From positions 22,735,166-22,797,165 of the forward strand of contig NC_092579.1 of the NCBI RefSeq assembly GCF_037975245.1: a stretch of DNA of 62,000 nucleotides, written 5' to 3'. The number at the start of each line of letters is the position of its first letter. Position 1 is the stretch's first letter. This document shows, in pieces, positions 36,801 to 48,800 of this stretch. The position numbers and the translations under genes were made by a program. The notes under the pieces were generated by a model. The model ran no database searches. It was not told the DNA's origin and worked only from the letters and a program-made list of their open reading frames with translations. Source of the stretch: Apostichopus japonicus (Eukaryota; Echinodermata; Holothuroidea; Aspidochirotida; Stichopodidae).

Positions 36801-39800
36801 CGAAGCGGAAGGGATTGTGTCAAATCTGTAGACGGTGTGACACTTTGATATATAAATAGGCCGTCAGGGAAAAAAAAACTCCACCCTGTTAAATGAGAAT
36901 CCCATCTCAGTGTCTTGTATTCTCACTCAAGATATGATTGTTTGAAGGAAAATAGATTTGACGAGATCATGCTTTAGTTAGAGAGACAATGAAATGTATG
37001 GGAATGTAATGGCATCTGCTGAAACAGTCTTCAAAGGAACTGTGCCAAAATTGCTAAGAGTATAAAAAATGTTTGACACTCCGTCTCAATGTCTTGTTTT
37101 CACTCTGGATGCAGTGTAAAGTTAAAATTGTCTGAAAACTATTCCATACCTCAGGAAATGCAAGACATTTAAACGTGTGAATTTGTGGTGGTGTCTCGTT
37201 ACAAAATTGCTTCAAAACCATTACTTTACTTTTTACTATAAATTTCTTCTACATAATCTTGAAAGCGGACGCATTTGTCATATTTTGCCGTAGCTTTCAT
37301 GGTACTCAAAAATCCAATTTCTTTCCTTCTTTTGATTTTCAGGGATACAACCTGTAAGGTCATTTGCAAAACTTTGCCAATTTTCATGATCAAAAAACAA
37401 TGCATATTCTTCATCTAATGACACTTAGGAATTTGGCTTGTAAGAATTCACACTATTTTTGGTTTTCATCAATGTTTGTTTTTTTATGATTTCAGGACGA
37501 ATTTACTTTATTAAGGATAGTGGATCTTTCTCGGAGGTTGGCTCCGTGCAGGGTGAAGTAAAGAAGCTGTTGTACAACGAGCACAGAAATGTCTTAGTCG
37601 TGATAACTAAAGGGATGTTGCTATCGCAATACAGCGTTTCTGCTGATGGCAAGTTGACTGAAATGATGAAGGTTTGTTTCCTTTTAAAAAATTGTAAAAA
37701 AATATAAATTATATTTTTATTATTATGATTATGTTCTTCGAGAGCTTTACTTACCTATTATAATCTTCATGTTGATTTATTGTTGAAACCCGATACATTT
37801 GGAATGTTTTGCCTAGCTACAAAGGGTTCTCTGCATTTGTATCTTCATCAAAATGCACCTCTTTATATAAAAATGATATTTTGAAATATTATTTTCCTCG
37901 GTGATTAAGTGAGTTAAATATTAAAAAGAACAAACGAAAAAAAAAATTCAGCAGAGGTGCTCTGATGACATCATTCACTCTGCTTGTTGCCAGATGAATT
38001 CATAAAAATACCACCAAATTTGAAGGAAAAAAATTCATAACTTTGCCATACAAAATGCTATGGGAGATGACAGAGAGATATTTATACTTTAAACTCTTTT
38101 ATTAAGCAATCTACTCTTTAGCTACTGGAATATCCCTTTCATAATTGTTTCCATACTCCATCCTATACATCAGGAAGAGACGGTAATTTAGTGCATCCAG
38201 TTGTTCCTCTGTAGCTTACAATACTGCAGCCCATAATACAAAAGGCCTCAATACTTTCCCATAGTCTCTGGTATAGACTGTTATCTACTGAACAATATTT
38301 ATAGTTATGCTAATGCTGTACTACAGTGTTTGCTAAAATTGTTTTTTCTTCAGGATACTATCTCCCCCCCCCTCTCACCCTTGCTCCTCACTCCCCCTTA
38401 CCACCCCTCCCTCACACTTTTCATCATCCCTAAAAGCCACTATCTTAATACCATTAAATGCCAAGTCAATTTATTTTCTAACTTTATCACTTGATGAATG
38501 CATCTCTCTTTTTTTTCCTTTGGCAGGTGAAATTGAGTGGCAAGGTCTCTGAATCAGATTGTGATATGGTTTGGGCTGGAAAAGGTCTACTGGCAACTGC
38601 CACAGGAGAATGCTTGATAAGGCAAGTGCCACTGCCAAATTATAATAACGATGTTGAAAGATCATTATAGGTCCCAAATATGCTATGAAAGTCAAATACT
38701 GGTCACTAGTACTCCAACTTGACACAGTGCCTAACAAAATCCAGAGGTGTGTCTAAAAGTAAAATTTATAACCTTCTCTTATAAGCAATGATCATTCCAT
38801 CACAGCGGTTTATAGGCTCTGAGTGTTGATGAACTGTCCACGTTTGCTCATGTGGAAAAGGATGTGAAAGTGAGGTACATGGATAAAAGATTTTGCGTGT
38901 CGTTCAACTTTACTTTTTTTTATTTATCTTTCATAAATTTGCATACATTTTGCATACATTAAAATACAGTTTTACCTATTTTTTTTTATTTCAAACTTTT
39001 GTTTTGGTACGAGACATTTAAATCGTCCCGCCTTGCTTCTCTTATACTTTTTCTGTCAGGATGTGGGATTTGGACAAAGATGACAATTATATTCTTGGAT
39101 TGGATAGTAAGCAAGGTTTCATGACAGGGGAGTGCATCAACTGTGTGGCTTTCTCTGAGAAGAAAGGTAAGGGGGTCAGAGAAGAACAACAATGACTGGA
39201 AATAAACAAAAGATCTTTTGTTTTAAAGCAAATGCGTTTTAGCATTCGGTTGCCAGGTCGAACCCAATCTAAATAAAAACCAAGCAAATGTCAGTACTCA
39301 AAATAAAAGTGCTATGAGATCAAACTAATAAGACCGCCTAGATAGTTTGAGTGAGATCATTGTAGGTACAAATGTAGGATTTCAGTCGATTCCATCAATT
39401 TTGTTTCCTCAGACTCTATTCTGTACCTGTATGCTGCTGCATGTATAAGAGCATCTCTGATATATTTCAATATCTTCAACAACATTTTTCATCGTCTCTT
39501 GAAATTTGAAAGTTGGCTATCCAAACTTTAGACTAATGTTTGAGATTGTGACTGCAGGAGAGAGCAGGGGCATTATTTATCTAGTATCATTCCCCAAAAT
39601 GCTGTGCAATAATTTTTTTTTTCTTTTTTTCCCCCATTTTAGATGTATAGTAGTGTGATACTTTCAGCTTGTTTGGATTACTACTCTTATCCCCTCAAAT
39701 TTCTGAATTTTTATAATTCATCGTCAAAGCAAAATAGTTTGATATTATTACCTTTGTGATACCCTGGGGAATAACTTATCGGGTAGCCTGATGATTAGCA

Positions 39801-42800
39801 GTTTTTTTTTTTTTTACATAGGAAACATAGTACTTTATGAGAGAAAAATATCAGAGCCCTCAAATCTGCAAAATATGGACACTAAGCAAAATATGAACAC
39901 TAAGTCATTCCCTGTACCAAGTTTTTCTTCACTGCAGGAAGACACTGTTTTCATTGCTGTGCCAGGGATTAAGATGTAGTTATAACCCCTTCGGGTTCTT
40001 GTAAGGCGAGGATTAGAGGTGACACTCCATCCTGTTTGTCATTACAGTGTCTATCATGGACTAAAATATTAGAATTCGCAAACAATTTCATTTGTAAGCA
40101 AATGTGTTTTTTCATCGACTCAGTGATTTACAATTTTAGTGTAGACTGATCACTTCGTCTTTCTGTTGAAAGCTCTTGATAATGATTGATGACAATTAAA
40201 CTTTCCCCTTCCTCCCATCCCACCCCCCCTCCCTGCCCTCTTTGGCCCGGTGTCAGAAAATAATACAGTGTGGGGTAAAAAGTCTATACTTTTGTCATTA
40301 AGTATCATGAAGGAATCTTTGCTCTTTTTTGTTTGTTTTAGGAATTCTAGCTGCTGGAACAGACCAGGGTCATATCGCCATGTGGAAGTATGCCCCCTCT
40401 ACCAGTCACATCACCAGGAGGCAGGACGGCGAGAGCAAGTGGAAGGTTCAACTGCCTTCAGTGATGGAGGGAAACATCCTTCAGATCAAGTGGGGCACCA
40501 GTCGGGATCTACTCTGCATCAACACACTGGATAATGTCTCCATCCTCTCCCAGCATATCATGAGCTCTCATATGAGACAGCAGGTCAGTGTGTTTGAGAC
40601 AGCAGGTCAGTTTGTATGAGACAGCAATACATTGTGTGTGTGACAGTAGGTCAGTGTATGAGACAGCAAGGCAGTATGTATGAGACTTAAAGACAGTGTG
40701 TATTAGACAGCAGGTCAGTGTGTGTGTGACAGCAGGCCAGTGTGTATGAGACAGCAGATCCGTGTGTGTGTGACAGCAGGTCAGTGTGTATGAGACAGCA
40801 GGTCAGTGTGTGTGACAGCAGGTCAGTGTGTCTGAGAAAGTAAGACAGTGTGTATGAGACTTAAAGACAGTGTGAATTTGACAGCACGCCAGTGTGTGTG
40901 AGACAGGTCATTGTGTGTGAGACAGCAGGTCAGTGTGTGTGAGACAGCAGGTCAGTATGTGTGAGACAGCAGGTCAGTATGTATTAGAAAGCAGGTCAGT
41001 GTGATATTAGACAGGTCTGTATGTGTAAGACAGCAGGTCAGTGTGTGTAAGACAGCAGGTCAGTGCTTGTGAGACAGCAGGTCAGTGTGTATGAGACAGC
41101 AGGTCAGTGTAAGACAGCAGATGTGTGTATGAGACAGCAGATGTGTGTATGAGACAGCAGGTCAGTGTGTGAGACAGCAGGTCAGTGCTTGTGAGACAGC
41201 AGGTCAGTGTGCATGAGACAGCAGGTCAGTGTAAGACAGCGGATGTGTGTATGAGACAGCAGGTCAGTGTGTGTGTGAGACAGCGGATGTGTGTATGAGA
41301 CAGCAGATGTGTGTATGAGACAGCAGGTCAGTGTGTATGAGACAGCAGGTCAGTATGTGTGAGACAGCAGGTTAGATTGTGACACAGCAGATGTGTGTAT
41401 GAGACAGCAGGTCAGTATTGGTGAGACAGCAGATGTGTGTGTCTGTGTCCAACTTGAGGAATACACAGAACTGCTGATCAGGAGAGTTTTCGGATACGTG
41501 TACTCTCTCAGGCTTTAAACAAACTAAAAAATATTCTCTGTCAGTAATATATGAATGTTAAAAGGGCTATAAAAGTCTAATAAACTGAAAACTGAAATGA
41601 AGGTAAATCTTTGAAAATAATTTGAGATTGTCAATTCAAGTGAGTTGTCATCTGAAGAACAATTCTTCTCACTTCTGTTAAAAGTTATCTTTAGAGTTAC
41701 ATTATTATATGAATCATGGTGGTGTTCATTTCAATGTCCTAGTTTGTACTGGGTGTGGCTTGCAAAATGATACCTTTCCCAGAAAATTATGCTTTTATTG
41801 TCTGAGTTCAGGTTTCTTTTTCAGTGCCAACTCCCAGTTAGAGAGGATAATGTTTTGCATTTTATAAAATATATAAGGTATTAGTGTAGACCCATGGTTA
41901 TCATAGAGGGGGTTGCAACCCTTTTTATGGTCACCAAAACATTTTTCAGGGTCGCTGAATAATACGAGAGAAAAAAGAAAGTGCAAGTATTTGAGGAAAG
42001 AGTTGAATATGTTTTGGAAAAATATCACCATTTTGCAACTTCTCTTAATCTTATAAAACTTGATGAAAGGGCAGGGGATACCACCTCCCTGTATACCCCT
42101 TTCCCATGCTACAATACCAATCACTGGATTGTCGCCAAGCAGAAGAAGGTGAAAATTGTGGTCGCTAAGCAAACAAATTTGAATATCCAGGGGTCTTGTT
42201 TTTTTAACAGGTACAGATGCATAATTAAGGAAAAGAAAAGTGTAAGAAGTTACTCTGATATCTCTGCAAACATCTAGCATAGTAATTAAACACCTTCATT
42301 ACATTGCTAGCAAAAAAATGTTTAACTTTGACTCTTGGTTTTTTGTCTTTTGTTATAAAAGGTGGCAGTAGTTCAGACTGGACCAGCTAACTTGTCCGTG
42401 GATCTATTCACTAAAGGAGTCCATCTAGAGTTAAAGACAGATGTACACGTCCATGGTGTGGCCAACTCAAAGGTAGGTGTGTCCAACTCAAAGGTAGGAC
42501 AAACCACTTCCACCTGTAACTCTACCAACTAAGGTCACTATCACTGATAGATGTCTTCTGCTGGGGCTGGTTTATTCCTTATTTTTCTGCTGGTTTTGTT
42601 TTTGTACTTTTTCCTTGTTTTTATGATCCCTTACTAAAAGAACCTTAAAATTTCAGTCTGTGACTGTAGCTATCCTTAAAGGCATTACTTGCCCCAAACC
42701 GTGTGCCGCGCTCTGAAAAAGTTAACTTTCCGTTGCTTGCAAGTGAAGTTTTCTTCTTGTCACTACAAAATGCAGACAGTAATGAAACGTGATACCTTGT

Positions 42801-45800
42801 TATCTTTTATCTAGACCTGAGATGTCCATCACTGCTATGTACACTGTGTTGTGGGTATTGGCCATAGCTGTATGTATTGACTGTACACTAGTGTCCAATT
42901 ACCAACGGTAGCAAGCTGTGTGTGTATTTTCTGGGATCGATGGTGGTGTCTAACACTTCTGTTACACCTCAGTCGAAACTAGGTCAGATTACCAGCATGA
43001 GACGTTTCTTGTGTGCGAGTCTTCATACCCTTTATGTCCCATTTGTACTTGTACCCCTTTCCAGGCAGGGATTTGTGTTTACATTATAATCCTGGTTCCC
43101 AGTTAATATGTGTGTATACATTTTATACTTCGGAGGGCATTGTACAGTTATGTCATACATGTTTAGTTGATGTAAACAACTGTTTATTTAAAGATAAGTC
43201 TGTAAAATTTTCCCTCTCCTTGTTTCATTGTTTCCTCCTTCTCTCCCTCTTTGCTCTGTCATTTTGCCTTTATCATTTTTGCCAACCCCTTTTTAATACC
43301 TGACGACCAGTGGTAATTCTAGAGCTGTCCCTGGTAGTAGGGAGTCTTTGTTTTTGTATTTTCTCTCTCTTTTTGACTTTACATTGGACATGTATGTGGG
43401 TGTGTGTGTGTGCATTGAATATATCTTATGTAACCTTTGACCAAATCCTCACCACCGATCACAACACACTATCTGCAACCGATAACTTACGAAGCCTAGA
43501 AATGATGATAAGGTTTTGACGTCTTTTATATTGACAAACAATCGCCTCTTGAAGCTTTATTGTGCAATCATTGTGAGATCATTATGTCCTTAAACGCACG
43601 AAAAGAACGAACAAATAGAAGAAGAGGAAGATGACCAACATACTCAACTAAATTTAAAGTCATATTGTCGATGTTGACCATGCACGCTGGACAACTATGT
43701 TCTGACCTTGGGGTTTAATAATATATGTTCCTCTTTTGGCACTTTATCCGTTTCTATTCTCGAGACGTGTTTAATAGCTTCCCAAAGGATTTTGTCCAGT
43801 CTTTCAATTTGCTATGAACTTTATGGAAGTGTTTATAATCAATGATTTTTTTTAGATAAAACAGCCATACATATAGCCTATCTGTAATGTTAGTTTCATT
43901 TTTTTTTTACCATCTAAATTCTCGTGAATTTTGCTTTCGACTTTTGTTTTCATTTTTATAGGACAATCTGGCCATTTGGAATGGAAAGAAGGCTGTGATT
44001 TATGAAATAGGCAATACCATTCGTGCTGCAGGTAAAAATATTTATTATTGGTTACTCTTTGTTCAGGATTGGGTGGTGTGAAGGGACTTTAAAAGTGAAA
44101 GGGCATGTTCCCTCCCACCGGTTGGGACTACGTAGTTACATATCTGACTGCCAGGCGTAAAATGTGAGTGAGAGAATTCTATAGACTAGTAATGGGCAAA
44201 ATTTCACCATTTTTGTGTGAGCAAAACAGGATTGGAAATGTCCATATGAAATTGAACTTATAACGTGAGTGAACTTATTACGTGAGTGAATATGGTGGCA
44301 TATGTTGGAAGCAGTGTAATTGACTTTTTGGTTATAACACGATCAGCTGCTGTTATATTTTGCAAATATTTTCCAATTATAAGATTTCTTAGACAAGCAA
44401 CAAGTACAAGACATGTCATTTAATATTTCATCTCGGATTGGGTTTCAGGTACATTCGTAACAGAATCTCCATTGGTGGTGGTCCATGAACAGAGTGTGTA
44501 TACGACAGAACCTGGCAAGATACAAGTTAGGAACTTTCAGGTCAGTAGCGCTGGTGCTTGGAACATTTAACATGTCGTTTGATGACGCTTAATTCCATAA
44601 CTACGAATGCTATCGCTTGTCATAAGTAGTGGATCAGACAAGTTTGTATTATAAACCTCCTTGTTTTGTTTGCATTAAAGGGATTTTTCTGGTGGCCAGA
44701 AAGTTCATTGCTTAACATAAATTGCTGGGAAATTTTTGGGCATAGTCGGTCAAGTCCACATCCTATAGCATTTTGCTATCATGAAGACCGCTGCCTGAAA
44801 ACCTTGTGGACATGATACCTTGAGCAGTCTGCATTTGCATAGAGTATCCAGATATACCGTCCAACATTGTCAAGCGTATCCGAAATAACTTCTGGGGTAC
44901 AGAGGTTCTGTTTTTCTTTCATTAATTTATATGTATGTGAAAGTGGCTTTTGCAATCTAATTTGTTTCTCAAGTAGTGCTGAGTGCAAAATTAGAAGGAT
45001 GATACCAAGGTATTGGTTGGCACTGCGAACCTGCTTATCAACAGTATTTCCGTAGTACTAATTGAGAATGAACAAATAGCTATATTTTGGCTTGTGTCAA
45101 CATCTCCTTTATTTTCTCATGTAAATATTGTTTATTAGACCCATTGGTGGTTTCATTTTTCTTTTTGAAAAATAAAAATATTTGGTAAAAAGTACATCGA
45201 CTTTATGTTATCAATCTCCTTAAAATCTTGAAAATCAAAAACTTTTCTATCCCTTTCATCCTGTTTTCTTCTCCTTTCCTTCTCTCTTGAAAAAATTATG
45301 TAATATTTTTTTTTATTTTTGTGGAAAATCTTTGTCATCTTACAGGGAACTGTGAAGCAACTTATCACGCTTACAGAGCAAGACGGAGAGCCCATTTGTT
45401 TCGATGCTTGCGAGAAATTTCTGGCTGTAGCTACAAGTTGTCATATGATTAAAGTTTTTGATATTTCACGAAGGTATGTTCAATGTGTCTTTGAAAAGAA
45501 TTTATGTGAAAATCACTGAATATTTTGTGGGAAATTCTGTTATTTTACCATGTTTTAGTATGTTACATAAGTCCACAAAGGAGCTGCCACCTGTCAAACT
45601 AATCTAAAGTATAGACTAATTTAGCTCAATGCTGCCAATTCCATTTCTGTACCCAACATATAAAAAATTCACTGAACTCTCTGATAGGTTCATTGGAGCT
45701 CTTGCACATATGTTTGGAGTCTCTCTCACCAAGAAAAGTTTTGATCTGCTGGGTAATATGCCTATGGACCTAATATCACAAAATAAAAAATGCAGTTTTA

Positions 45801-48800
45801 ACAGTTTTGTATTTTAGTGTGTTAAAGACGAAAATACCCTAGATAACAGTGTTTTTCTGGCACTCAAAGTTTGGACTCTAGATCAGGTTTCATGGACTTG
45901 AACTTGGACTTTCATTGAGAAATTATTCAGGTTTTGTCTGAAAATGTTGTTTATTTGGCTGCAGACGATCAAGGTTACCTGGCAACGGTTTTAATGACAG
46001 GTTGACAGAATTAGAATCAGATACCGGGAATCAAGGACTGGGGCTTAGACACAGATGTGCTGGACTCTCACACAATCACACTGCTAGAAAAAGCTGATGC
46101 TATGAATTTTTGTATTGTTTTGTTAGTGTTTGTTCTGTAACAGGAGGCTTGTTTTGAGGTCTTAAACATCTCATGTGACTTTAATACTTCAAACCAACCA
46201 CCAATTTTTTTTTTTTTTTTTGCGGCAGAAAAAATTACATGCAAATTTGACCATTTCTGGAGTAGCTTGGAAGACCAGTTTAAATGAAAGAACAGTGGAA
46301 CGCTCCTTTATGGAATCCATGTTACTTTCACTGGTCAAGGCTATAACATAGGATCTCCCAGACAACTATGCTCCACTTTTCTAAATTTATGGCTTTGATC
46401 CAATCAACCGTTTGCAATTTTGAAAGCAGTAATCATTCTCTTGTGCAAGAGGTGCCTACACATTTTTTTTTAAATGTTTTAAATGGTTTTTGTTTAAAGA
46501 AGCTTCTCTATTCTTTTGGTCAATTAAAAAAGGGAAGCGAAATTACATGGCAATCCAAGGAATATGGCTGATCTGATACCCAAGATAGGGGTTATACTGA
46601 TGGCTAAAATAAACAGCAACGGAACCAAAGTGGCTTTCATATGTGAACAGGTGAGACCCCTGAAATTTGCATAACTGTTTTGCATATGTAGTTAGATTAT
46701 GTAAATTTGGTGAAAAGTACAAATCTTGCATATGATGTAATGTGACTTTCGTTTGGCTTATGTGGATCGATACCTGAATAATTTTATAGCACAGAAGGAA
46801 ATGTATTTCCATTGATGGGGAAGGATTGAACAATTAGAAAGATTAATTTGTTATAGACATTTGAGCAAAGGAAGACAACTTGCTGTGGTCTGAGGGGGGG
46901 GGGGGAGGGGGAAGGGTTAAAATTGCGGGTTCATTTTTGACTCGAGTAGTAGTCAAATACCAGAAAATCCTTGAAAGATCAGAATGGTTTAAGGACTCTT
47001 TCTTTTGAAACTTGACCTTCCTATGCTCAAAAATTGGTGTAACGAGCACATAGCCTAATCACAGTTGAGACAGTTTTCCAGTATAATATTTAATATTGTG
47101 ACTTTTTTACAACTAAACTAGAAATTTGGACGTAGATTAAATTTTGTTTAATCCAGCAGGTAAGGTAGGATTAAGGTAGGAAGTTAGGACTTGCGGTAAA
47201 TGCTGTATAATAAAAAAGTTACACAAATAAAGTTACATAATAAAAAAGTTACATAACAAAAACATAACAAAAACATAACAAAAAAGTTACATAAAAAAAA
47301 GTTACACAAATAAAGTTACATAATAAAAAAGTTACACAAAAAATGGGAAAATGTTACCTACTGGTACAAAGGTCATCCAATTTAATATTTTTTGTCACCT
47401 ACTAATTTAAACAAATGTTTGACAATGTGTATTTTTTCATGCGATTGTTTATTAAGTTTGGTATGTTTCGGCTTCTCCTATAGGCTGATGGGATTCCAGA
47501 CAGCAAGGTCTACATCTGGGATGTGGATTTGGACTCGCTGGGGTTCTTTGACTTTGCGACGGGACTGGGAGATCAAGAAGACATACCCGTGGTTGAAAAT
47601 GAAGATGAACTCAGTGATATTGAAAGGTTGGGACAAAATCTTGATTCTACTTTCTCTCTCTCTCTTTCTCTTATGTTAATAATTGTTTAACTTTTTTGTT
47701 TTGTTGTTGTTTATGTTTTAAAGAATGAAATATTAATTTCAATATAATAGGTTCTCTTTGAGGAAGGTTTGGGTTGAAGTTTTACTTAATATTATTTATT
47801 AAATATTTCATGTTGAGAGATGGATGAAAGGATTTAGAAAGGTATACTTACCATGTGTGGATTACGGAGGGGGAAGATGTGGAGCGTGTGTACCTCACCC
47901 CTTTTCAACCACACACAAAAAATTGAAAACAATTTAATATTAACACAGCCTTATGTGCAGACACAATTCTAGACCTAACTTTCTAGCCTAAATATGGCTC
48001 AGAATGCAACATTTCAAAATTTGGAACAGTCGTTATGGGGAAGGATCCCCATACATCAACCCCATGGCCACACCCCCTCCTAAACGACAACCCCAGGGCC
48101 ACATACCCTCCTATTCGACAACCCCAGGGCCACACACCCTCCTATTCGACAACCCCAGGGCCACACACCCTCTTATTCGACAACCCCAGGGCCACACCCC
48201 ATCCTATTGAACAACCTCAGGCCACACCCTATCCTATTTAATTATCTTAGATCTGCCCCCTGCTTCACACATATTACAAAGGTTTGTTTTTATCACAGAT
48301 TGTCACTGGCAGGATTATTGCATTATTTTAAATGTTGTGAAAGTTAGGCAGGATCTGTTCAATTCAAAACCATTCAAATAACGAGCAATCTGGCCGATTA
48401 GACAGGCTCAATTATGGTAAACAGTGACTTATGCCAAGGACTCTTTGGGGTAAGAAAACTGAAACCATGAACAAAAAGGGAGAACACTTTAACTTTTATA
48501 TATTCAACATGATATGGTCGTAGACATTACAAAGAGTAAATTTAAGCTTTTCATACCCACCCGAGACTATAGCCACTATAGAGTCATGACAATCACTCTA
48601 AAATGACTAATTGTCGGTATTTTTCAGAGGCAAACGTAAAGCAGCAGACGAACTCTCTGGACGACATCCTGTCAGCATTCACTGGGACGGTGAAGAGAAG
48701 AAACTACTGGTCTGTGAGGCTAGACTCTCAGTACCGTTAGAGATGACCTCACCGAGAAAGATGACCTCCTTGATTTCTTTCACTAACACACCTGTAAGTA

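Larger units (their letters stand above)
33892..48793 (+). other. IFT140: IFT140 WD40 propeller region, exons 1-15
   Basis: Exons: 33892-34035, 34757-34978, 35729-35859, 36548-36696, 37496-37671, 38527-38621, 39060-39166, 40342-40583, 42362-42472, 43962-44031, 44449-44540, 45346-45473, 46533-46650, 47484-47626, 48628-48793. They encode residues 1-698. Repeat-like segments are visible as [49 protein letters not shown] and [16 protein letters not shown]. In IFT-A this part contacts the other subunits and membrane cargo (family knowledge). Confidence 0.9.

Noticed and set aside
39791-39979. Possible extra IFT140 exon between exons 7 and 8
   Set aside because: Exon 7 joins exon 8 directly in phase and matches the family without a gap; this frame follows a T-run and has no donor in a suitable place.
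40573-41440. CRISPR-like regular repeats
   Set aside because: There are no unique spacers; units are contiguous 22-bp tandem copies in a eukaryotic intron.
48004-48241. Open frames giving repeated [10 protein letters not shown]-like peptides
   Set aside because: They come from a 31-bp minisatellite that cycles through all frames; no start, splice or family evidence.
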